This document shows positions 1 through 5,525 of a DNA stretch of 7,510 nt, in pieces. The DNA is taken from contig JAUPWA010000020.1 of assembly GCA_030916835.1 (NCBI GenBank), positions 1 to 7,510 on the forward strand. The letters run 5' to 3'. Position 1 is the first letter of the stretch, and every line of letters begins with the position of its first letter. Below the pieces are notes generated by a model. That model made no database searches and was not told the DNA's origin. It worked only from the letters and a program-made list of their open reading frames with translations. This DNA is from Patescibacteria group bacterium. GTDB lineage: Bacteria; Patescibacteriota; Minisyncoccia; Phycocordibacterales; SBAW01. Made by a program: the position numbers and the translations under genes.

Positions 1-248
1 CGGTCTGTGAACCCCCATGAAAAGTCTATCTCTTGTGTTTGTGCAAAACGCTCCTTGTGCGCCGGCAACAACATCTCGTTTAGCAAACCGAGCACATCTT
101 CATTCGTAAGCGCTGGCTCAGAGAGAATCGGGGTGAGCACGCCTGAGGTACGGATAATAGGCGGGAGCCCCACGTTAAGGTGCAGATCGCTCGCTCCTTG
201 AGCAAGGAGCGCTTCTACCAGTTTTGCTAATCGGGCTTTGTAATCCAT
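1..248 (-). CDS. pilT: PilT, type IV pilus retraction ATPase (N-terminal part, cut by window edge)
   Basis: I translated this by hand from the ATG at 248-246; the frame stays open to the window edge (82 codons seen). The protein begins MDYKARLAKLVEALLAQGAS and continues with DLHLNVGLPPIIRTSGVLTP. This is the signature start of PilT: an N-terminal helix, the ASDLHL strand, then GxPPxxRxxGxL. Later residues EIDFSWGF match the start of the next conserved strand (eiDfs, before RFRVN). PilT is a cytoplasmic hexameric ATPase that drives pilus depolymerisation for twitching and DNA pull-in. The Walker motifs lie outside the window. The start codon sits one base after the pilB stop, so the two are surely co-transcribed and perhaps translationally coupled. 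No Shine-Dalgarno sequence precedes the ATG. It could be a PilU-type paralog, which cannot be told from this part. Confidence 0.9.
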   Translation of the reverse strand, partial: MDYKARLAKLVEALLAQGASDLHLNVGLPPIIRTSGVLTPILSEPALTNEDVLGLLNEMLLPAHKERFAQTQEIDFSWGFTD

Positions 249-249
249 G

Positions 250-2094
250 TTAAATTTCTATTTCTTTTGATGTATCTACTACTGGTGCCGCAGCAGGTGC
301 AGACGCAGGATTTGCTGATTGTGCTGCAGGTTGTTCTTGCGTCGTTTCTTCATCAGCTAAATCGTACGTACCACCAAGCGAGTTTACTTCAGTAAAAGGC
401 ACCACGCCTTGCGTAGCTTTTATGATAGCATCTTCCTTCATGGTGAGCATACCCTGCTTACGCACAGTGGCAAACATTTCCTCTTCAGTTTTTCTATCAA
501 GAATCGCGCGCTCAAGTTCTTGGTTCATGGCAAACATTTCAGTGACTGCGATACGCCCTTGCAAGCCTGTTGGATACTCTGGTGTTGGTAGCGGCATATG
601 CACCTCAGCAAGTGAGGGGAGGTCTTTGCGAAACTCTGCCGGCAGATCTTTAAACTCTTGCTCAAACATAGCTTTTGTCGAATTATCAACAGGGACCTTC
701 TTACCGCCACCTGGTGCAAGTGTTTTTACGAGACGCTGCGCCATACCCAAAATAAGCACCGGGGGGATAAGGTACGGCTCGACACCCATATCAAGGAGGC
801 GCGGCACGATACCAATGGAGTTATTGGTGTGAATGGTCGAGAGCACCAAGTGGCCCGTGAGTGCGGCCTGCACTGCCAAATTGGCAGTTTCACTATCGCG
901 GATCTCGCCCACCATGATGACGTTTGGGTCTTGGCGCAGTGTGGTACGCAGACCGTTGGCAAAGGTGTACCCAATTTCAGGCCGCACCTGCGACTGTGCA
1001 ACACCCGGGATGGTATATTCGACCGGATCCTCAAGCGAGAGTACATTTTGCCGCTCGCGATCTATCTCGTTGAGAATGGCGTACAGTGAGGTCGATTTAC
1101 CTGAGCCCGTTGGGCCTGAGACCAGTATGAGACCGTATGGTTTTTTAATAGCAGTGCGCACCAATTCAAGACTGCGCTTGGTATAACCCAAATCCTCAAG
1201 CCGCAAGAGCTTTGCAGCCGAACCCAAAATACGCATCACCACCTTCTCTCCGTAGTAGGTTGGGAAGGTCGAAACACGAAAATCTACTTTGTTGCCACCC
1301 ACTCGCGCAGAAAAACGACCGTCTTGGGGTTTTCTTTTTTCATCAAGTCGCATGTTGCCGTGCACCTTAATGCGGGCAACCACTTGGCTGTGCACCAGCC
1401 CTGGAAGGGTGGTGTTTGTCGAGAGCACACCGTCGATACGAAAACGCACACGAGTTTGGTCGACGAGCGGCTCAACATGTATGTCAGACGCGCGCTGTTC
1501 AAAGGCATGGCGCAAAACGGTTGCCACGATTTTGGTTACGGGAGCGTCCGAGGTGATGGCCTCAGCCTCCGTCTCAGTGATCTCATCCTCCATGAGGTTC
1601 CTTTTTTTAGGCGCATCATCAACCGTGAGTTCGACATCGAGCTCTGAGAGCGCCTTCCCCACCTCTCCTGAGAGTCCTTTGTACTGGGTCAAAAGTTTTT
1701 CAAAGTCAGTATCCGTTATAAGAAAAATCTTATAGGGCATGCCTATTTTTGCCGAGATGAAGGTGAGCGCATCGCGCGCCTCAAGATTATCCGGGTCTGT
1801 CACCCCAACCTCAAGCACACCCTCAGCTATCGCAAGGGGTGCAAAGTGATAGTACCGAGCACTCTCCTCGGGTATGTACCGGAGCACCTCAAATGGGGTG
1901 GGCTTATTCCCCAACTCCCGAGTTGGCACTCCAAAATACTGTCCTTTTGCTTTAAGGATCTCGTTGAGTGGTACCCCAGCGGTCACAAGTACCGACTCAG
2001 CAGCCACACCCGGTGCGCTTAATTGTGTTTGCAACGTAGCAGCAAGCTCACGGCTCACGACGCCGTTTTGCTCTAGTATAGCGAGCAAATCCAT
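250..2094 (-). CDS. pilB: PilB/GspE-family type IV pilus extension ATPase
   Basis: Cytoplasmic hexameric ATPase that powers pilin polymerisation at the inner-membrane platform; 614 aa, slightly longer than usual for PilB (about 560-570). Residues about 1-150 match the T2SSE N-terminal (MshEN-like) domain, including IPEESARYY near 74-82 and VTDPDN near 98-103. The catalytic part shows RASDIHVEP (201-209), Walker A GPTGSGKST (327-335), Asp box LSLEDPVEY (352-360), Walker B with NVIMVGEIRD (391-400) and His box TGHLVLSTIHTNN (413-425), so it should be an active ATPase. The zinc-binding tetracysteine usually found around residues 456-512 is absent; the region reads LAPGGGKK and later PTPEYPTGLQGRI, and the whole protein has no cysteine. 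Residues from about 582 form an Ala/Pro/Gln/Glu-rich tail. It starts five bases after the upstream small gene. A weak purine run (GGGAAG) lies 11 bases before the ATG. Confidence 0.96.
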   Translation of the reverse strand: MDLLAILEQNGVVSRELAATLQTQLSAPGVAAESVLVTAGVPLNEILKAKGQYFGVPTRELGNKPTPFEVLRYIPEESARYYHFAPLAIAEGVLEVGVTDPDNLEARDALTFISAKIGMPYKIFLITDTDFEKLLTQYKGLSGEVGKALSELDVELTVDDAPKKRNLMEDEITETEAEAITSDAPVTKIVATVLRHAFEQRASDIHVEPLVDQTRVRFRIDGVLSTNTTLPGLVHSQVVARIKVHGNMRLDEKRKPQDGRFSARVGGNKVDFRVSTFPTYYGEKVVMRILGSAAKLLRLEDLGYTKRSLELVRTAIKKPYGLILVSGPTGSGKSTSLYAILNEIDRERQNVLSLEDPVEYTIPGVAQSQVRPEIGYTFANGLRTTLRQDPNVIMVGEIRDSETANLAVQAALTGHLVLSTIHTNNSIGIVPRLLDMGVEPYLIPPVLILGMAQRLVKTLAPGGGKKVPVDNSTKAMFEQEFKDLPAEFRKDLPSLAEVHMPLPTPEYPTGLQGRIAVTEMFAMNQELERAILDRKTEEEMFATVRKQGMLTMKEDAIIKATQGVVPFTEVNSLGGTYDLADEETTQEQPAAQSANPASAPAAAPVVDTSKEIEI

Positions 2095-2099
2095 AGTTT

Positions 2100-2435
2100 T
2101 TATTTCTTCCCAGGCAGGGGCAGTTGATTCGCTGACGGAGCAAATGAGATAGGCTGGAACGGGTTGCGTCGGCCAACTGGCTCTGATTTCAGCACAACCC
2201 CAAAATCGGTAAGTGAGAGAAATACTGGGTCTTTGAACACCGCTTCGTCGAGGTGTATCCCCTGCAAACTAGCGAGCTGTTGCAAAATCAATTGAGACTC
2301 GGGTGAGGCTATTTCGCTCTCTGTAAGCGCGGGGCCGGTGTCAGTCTGCATAAAAAGGAAGTAGTATCCACCACCAAGCACCGCCAACAGCGTGATGAGT
2401 ACAAACGCAATATTTTCTTTAATAAACGTTAGCAT
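2100..2435 (-). CDS. small membrane-anchored T4P operon protein with RNPF motif (PilP-like or lineage-specific)
   Basis: 111 aa, with one predicted N-terminal membrane helix (about residues 9-28) and a short extracytoplasmic part. The only strong motif is GRRNPFQP (88-95), preceded by FKDPVFLSLTDFGVVL (67-82). An R-[DN]-P-F-x-P motif is typical of PilP and of related secretion or pilus periplasmic proteins. Its place between pilO-like and pilB is where pilP would be expected in a pilMNOP operon. It lacks a lipobox cysteine and is shorter than PilP (about 170 aa), so true homology is uncertain. It may instead be a protein particular to these pili that caps the PilN/PilO pair. Spacing is three bases from the PilO-like stop and five to pilB. 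No Shine-Dalgarno sequence is visible. Coding status is secure; function is inferred from position. Confidence 0.85.
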   Translation of the reverse strand: MLTFIKENIAFVLITLLAVLGGGYYFLFMQTDTGPALTESEIASPESQLILQQLASLQGIHLDEAVFKDPVFLSLTDFGVVLKSEPVGRRNPFQPISFAPSANQLPLPGKK

Positions 2436-2438
2436 AAT

Positions 2439-2999
2439 TTAATGTAACCAATAGGTACGCACGGTAAAGGTGTAGGTAATTGCATTAGTTGCCCCAGTGG
2501 AGGCAGCTGAAAAACCGAGGCTCATAACATCCAGTAGACGCAAGCTGTGCTCAAGATCTTGAAGAAATGCCATGAAGGTGTTGTAGTTATTGGTCGATAC
2601 TGCAAAGCCAACATCCACCGACCCTGTTTTACTCCCGGGAGTTGCTGAGGTGTCTGCAGGATTATCCCCATTCTTGTCCAAATTACCCAACAGTACATTT
2701 GAGAGCGTGAGCCCGTGGCGTGAAGCGATATTGTTTATATCGATAATGAGGCGGATATTATCGACATTATCTGGGAGAACGTGCTTCACCTTGTCTAAGT
2801 CAGAAGCTTGAAAATTATTGCGTTTCGCAAGCAGATCGTCACGAGTTTTGATCAATCGTTTCGCATTATCAAGAGCCTCAGTATAGGATTTATTTTGCAA
2901 AGAAAGTCCTTTTATTTTTTGGTACGTTGGGTTGGTATACAGCACAAAGAGTGCTATAGCGCTACCAACAAGGAGGATGGGAAGAAATAGGCGTAGCAT
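2439..2999 (-). CDS. pilO: PilO-like type IV pilus inner-membrane alignment protein
   Basis: 186 aa. It has a cytoplasmic stub of only a few residues, one membrane helix (about 4-21), then a helical, probably coiled-coil stretch (about 30-65, rich in Lys, Asp, Asn and Leu). This leads to the conserved-looking VLPDNVDNIRLIIDINNIAS (74-93) and a beta-rich C-terminal domain (about 127-184). This layout, one helix then coiled coil then a small ferredoxin-like fold, is that of PilO, which pairs with PilN to link the PilM ring to the outer parts of the pilus machine. Sequence similarity to textbook PilO is weak, so the name rests on the fold layout, the LP-x-N-D/V motif and gene order after pilM and pilN. 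The ATG lies two bases after the pilN-like stop, without a Shine-Dalgarno sequence. No cysteine is present. Confidence 0.85.
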   Translation of the reverse strand: MLRLFLPILLVGSAIALFVLYTNPTYQKIKGLSLQNKSYTEALDNAKRLIKTRDDLLAKRNNFQASDLDKVKHVLPDNVDNIRLIIDINNIASRHGLTLSNVLLGNLDKNGDNPADTSATPGSKTGSVDVGFAVSTNNYNTFMAFLQDLEHSLRLLDVMSLGFSAASTGATNAITYTFTVRTYWLH

Positions 3000-3001
3000 A
3001 C

Positions 3002-3709
3002 TTATCGTGGTTTTGTGGTCGAAGAGGTACTCGAGGTTGCAGATGGCATAGGTGGTGGCGCCAGGAGGCCTGGCGTAGAGGTTGCTGTGGTCGTTGTGGC
3101 AGCGCTGCCGTTTTGCGTACCGAGGCTTGCCGCATAACTCGTGAGCGGCTGGTCGAGCGTTGCTGTTACGGAGAACGTAATCATTTTACCACTTGAATCT
3201 TGCTGGATATTTGAAAAAACAACATCCTGCAATTTGTCACTCGCACCAAACTGGTCACTTTGAAGCGCTACCGTGCCAAAACTATTCGCTATGCCTGCAA
3301 GGGTTATTTTTGCACCATCTTCAGGATCAACGGTGTATTTGTAGTCGGTAAACTGTACTGTTTGGAGCGTTTGGTCACCAAGATATATGAGCGGTGTCAT
3401 TGCCGTGTAGTGTCGCTGCATGAGTGATTCTGCATTTTTCATCCGCGCATCGAGCCGCGCCAAATCCTCAATAGCTGGCAGGTCGAACGTTGCTTGGTCA
3501 TGCTGGAGCTGGGCACTCTTGTCACTTATCTGTTTGGTGAGATACTGCTGCGCAAAAAACGCGATACCCGCTCCTGCGCTGGAAGCTACAAAAACCAAAA
3601 GGCCAAAAAAGAATATGACCATGCCCATCGCTCGAGAGCCACCCATGCGGGCAGAGTTGGTTACAGGTTTTTTGGGTATGAAGGACGGAGGCGTCGATGG
3701 AACATCCAT
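3002..3709 (-). CDS. pilN: PilN-like type IV pilus inner-membrane protein
   Basis: 235 aa, longer than typical PilN (about 180-200). Residues 1-28 are a cytoplasmic Pro/Ser/Lys-rich leader containing SFIPKKP (9-15). One membrane helix follows (about 29-53), then a helical stretch (about 55-100), a beta-rich domain (about 110-190) and a Ser/Thr/Pro/Ala-rich tail (about 200-235). This is the PilN layout, and the gene follows pilM. The canonical N-terminal INLLPWR motif that PilN inserts into PilM is absent; SFIPKKP sits in the equivalent place and may do that job (inference). The start is well fixed: an in-frame TAG lies at 3715-3713, just upstream, and the next Met (22) would remove the leader. 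It is separated from pilM by 59 bases that hold a promoter-like hexamer. Confidence 0.85.
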   Translation of the reverse strand: MDVPSTPPSFIPKKPVTNSARMGGSRAMGMVIFFFGLLVFVASSAGAGIAFFAQQYLTKQISDKSAQLQHDQATFDLPAIEDLARLDARMKNAESLMQRHYTAMTPLIYLGDQTLQTVQFTDYKYTVDPEDGAKITLAGIANSFGTVALQSDQFGASDKLQDVVFSNIQQDSSGKMITFSVTATLDQPLTSYAASLGTQNGSAATTTTATSTPGLLAPPPMPSATSSTSSTTKPR

Positions 3710-3717
3710 GCCCTATC

Positions 3718-3723
3718 AGTATA
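3718..3723 (-). promoter_or_regulatory. candidate -10 element (TATACT) upstream of pilN
   Basis: On the minus strand TATACT matches the -10 consensus at five of six positions. It lies eight bases before the pilN ATG, so a transcript from it would start at or within a base or two of the start codon (nearly leaderless). No convincing -35 is seen. Its role would be a secondary promoter inside the pil operon, in the only sizeable internal gap (3710-3768). Confidence 0.3.
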
Positions 3724-3768
3724 CCCCCATACTCTGGTCATCCCTATAAACAATCCACACACCGCACG

Positions 3769-4857
3769 CTATACTTCTTGCAACCGACGCAGCGCAAGGC
3801 CCACCGCAACAGAGAACTCCGGGCCAGCCTCTTTTAATATTTGTTCAAGAAACGCGGGCGTCTGCGTTTTTGAAAAAGGATCAGCTAAACGCACTGGGGT
3901 TGAAATGTTTTTTTGTGCAAAGTCTTGGAGGCCCTTGAGCCCGGCCCCACCGCCCGTGAGCACCAGCTCACTTATCGATTGGTTCATGCGAGTCTCATAT
4001 GCTGCAACGGTTCGTGCGAGCTCTGAGACAAGCGGTGAGAGCGAGAGCTGGATTGAATCTGCAAGACTTGCTTGCGTTTCGGTTATACCGCTTGTAGGAC
4101 CAAGACCAAAACGGCGCTTCCACTCCTCTGCCTGCATGACAGGAATATTGAGTGCGCGTGAGGCCGCGAGCGTAAGGTCTTGGCTCCCTTGGCTTATAAT
4201 GTGGCTTTCGCGGACCAGACCTCGCTCCACAACATAAAACTTTGTTGTACCTGCACCCATATCAACCACCGCAATAGGCGCGATACCATGCTCAAGCGCT
4301 GCGCGCACCGAAGAAAAGACTTCTATCTCAAAAAAACCAACCTGCAGCCCGGCGCTTGCTCCTATAGAGCGAAACTTGGAGATGGTGTCGTTGTGTATAG
4401 CAACCAGAAGAACCTCAATTTTAGAGGTCGCCGCCTTTTCCTTATCACTCCCGACCACAAACCAGTCGAGCATCACCTCGTTAATGGGTACTGGTATATA
4501 CTTGCGCGCTTCAATAGGAACAATAGCGCTCAACTGCTTTTCAATAGACGCGGGCAACTTCAACACCGTGATAAGGCTTGAGGAGTACGGGATGGAAAGG
4601 GCCGCGTTTTTAGTCGTCACATTTGCCTCGCGCAACACATCGGTGAGCGCTTCGCTTATCTTCTCGGCCGAAAGCGAGGTCGCGCGCCCAATTTCAAGCC
4701 CCGCATAGGGGCCAAGCGCTATAGCACCATAGGTCTCCAAAAGCACGTGGCCTCGTTCGCGCTTTAGTTGCACCACCTTGATAGCAGAAGTTCCTATGTC
4801 GATACCAACGACGCTTTGCGTACCGGAGGAAAAGAGTGATCGAAGAGAGAATGCCAT
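3769..4857 (-). CDS. pilM: PilM, actin-like ATPase of the type IV pilus inner-membrane platform
   Basis: 362 aa, the normal PilM length. It has the actin/FtsA-like nucleotide fold: phosphate-1 motif GIDIGTSAIK (18-27), phosphate-2 motif VVDMGAGTTKFYVV (197-210) and adenosine motif LVLTGGGAGLKGL (298-310). The PilM-typical segment IEARKYIPVPINEVMLDW lies at 115-132, and FFEIEVFSSVRA (175-186) also fits. PilM forms a cytoplasmic ring that binds the N-terminus of PilN and contacts PilB, joining the motor to the envelope part of the pilus. It is first in the operon, divergent from comF across 31 bases. An in-frame TAG at 4878-4876 supports the start at 4857. There is no Shine-Dalgarno sequence, but an extended -10 lies about 20 bases upstream. 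No cysteine is present. Confidence 0.95.
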   Translation of the reverse strand: MAFSLRSLFSSGTQSVVGIDIGTSAIKVVQLKRERGHVLLETYGAIALGPYAGLEIGRATSLSAEKISEALTDVLREANVTTKNAALSIPYSSSLITVLKLPASIEKQLSAIVPIEARKYIPVPINEVMLDWFVVGSDKEKAATSKIEVLLVAIHNDTISKFRSIGASAGLQVGFFEIEVFSSVRAALEHGIAPIAVVDMGAGTTKFYVVERGLVRESHIISQGSQDLTLAASRALNIPVMQAEEWKRRFGLGPTSGITETQASLADSIQLSLSPLVSELARTVAAYETRMNQSISELVLTGGGAGLKGLQDFAQKNISTPVRLADPFSKTQTPAFLEQILKEAGPEFSVAVGLALRRLQEV

Positions 4858-4866
4858 ACGGGAGAA

Positions 4867-4882
4867 TATATGGTACTAGTAT
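4867..4882 (+). promoter_or_regulatory. candidate comF promoter -10 region overlapping the pilM promoter
   Basis: Two weak -10-like hexamers are seen on the plus strand: TATATG (4867-4872) and TAGTAT (4877-4882), each matching the consensus at four positions. The second is six bases before the comF ATG and would give a leaderless mRNA. A perfect 8-base palindrome, TACTAGTA (4874-4881), overlaps both this region and the pilM -10. With only 31 bases between the divergent genes, the promoters must overlap, so the genes could be controlled together. No -35 is recognisable. Confidence 0.25.
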
Positions 4883-4886
4883 AGCA
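4878..4886 (-). promoter_or_regulatory. extended -10 promoter element for the pil operon
   Basis: Read on the minus strand this is TGCTATACT: an extended TGn plus a -10 hexamer matching TATAAT at five of six positions. A TTAAAA hexamer (four of six to TTGACA) lies 16 bases upstream, inside the first codons of comF. The predicted RNA would begin around 4870-4871, giving a leader of about 13-14 bases without a Shine-Dalgarno motif. This is the strongest promoter-like sequence in the window. Confidence 0.5.
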
Positions 4887-4888
4887 TT

Positions 4889-5524
4889 ATGCGTGCCAGT
4901 TTTAACCAACTGCGCTCACACCTAGGTGCTTTTTTGGATATAGTACTGCCCCCGCGCCCTTCAGAGCGCCTCGTGCGCACGCTCACGCTTGAGGACCTAC
5001 AGGCAATACGACCAACCGCCTTAGGAGCACTCCCCTACCACGACCCTCTCGTGCGAGCTCTTGTATGGGAGATAAAATACCACGCAAATAGCCACGCCCT
5101 AGCGCTGTGCGGTGAACTCTTAGCTGAGCGCATCCTTGAAATAGCTGGGGAAACGCTCGGCAAACCTCTCTTAGTGCCTGTACCTATGCACAAAAAACGC
5201 CGCAAAGAGCGCGGACATAACCAAACCGAACTGCTCTGTAAGGCTGCGCTGCGCGCTAACCCACTCTTACCTGTAGAGTACGCACCGACGCTCCTTGTGC
5301 GCACCGTACACACCACGCCACAACAAGGGCAGCCCGAGCACACGCGCCGCCATAACGTGCAGCACTCCATGTCGGGCACAAGTACCACTCTCGCGCATGC
5401 TCGCGTCTGCATAGTACTCGACGACGTCACTACAACAGGTGCAACGCTTAGAGAGGCGTCGCGCACTCTTACAGAGCTCGGAGCACGTGAAATAATTACT
5501 CTCACGCTCGCCCACGCTGAGTAA
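4889..5524 (+). CDS. comFC: ComFC/GntX-family phosphoribosyltransferase-like competence protein
   Basis: 211 aa. The PRPP-binding loop VCIVLDDVTTTGAT (173-186) is complete, with the two acidic residues and TTGAT of type I phosphoribosyltransferases. Upstream are the ComF family marks VPVPMHKKRRKERGHNQTE (96-114) and an F/W-EIKY strand (61-64 here WEIKY at 60-64). In competent bacteria ComFC acts in the cytoplasm on incoming single-stranded DNA; its exact reaction is not settled. The usual N-terminal cysteine zinc finger is missing. The region reads LDIVLPPRPSERLVRTLT (16-33), so the Pro-Pro landmark remains but the cysteines are gone. The start is fixed by an in-frame TAG at 4877-4879 and the lack of other early Met codons. 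The gene diverges from pilM, which supports a role with the pilus in DNA uptake. It ends one base before the stop of the convergent glycosyltransferase. Confidence 0.9.
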   Translation: MRASFNQLRSHLGAFLDIVLPPRPSERLVRTLTLEDLQAIRPTALGALPYHDPLVRALVWEIKYHANSHALALCGELLAERILEIAGETLGKPLLVPVPMHKKRRKERGHNQTELLCKAALRANPLLPVEYAPTLLVRTVHTTPQQGQPEHTRRHNVQHSMSGTSTTLAHARVCIVLDDVTTTGATLREASRTLTELGAREIITLTLAHAE

Positions 5525-5525
5525 C

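Noticed and set aside
468..540. Direct repeat of a 13-base word (tggcaaacatttc) 60 bases apart
   Set aside because: Both copies encode the same short peptide EMFA within pilB helices; this is coincidence of coding, not a mobile or regulatory repeat.
422..1735. Several plus-strand open frames opposite pilB
   Set aside because: All are antisense to strongly conserved ATPase motifs, lack start signals and show shadow-like composition.
3718..3733. AGTAT-6 bases-ATACT inverted repeat before pilN
   Set aside because: Arms of five bases are common by chance, and one arm simply overlaps the candidate -10; not enough to call an operator or hairpin.
3494..4237. Long plus-strand open frame (about 247 codons) opposite pilN and pilM
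   Set aside because: It lies wholly antisense to two well-supported genes, spans their gap, and its translation is rich in Arg, Ser, Cys and Trp with no recognisable domain. It is a shadow of the coding strand.
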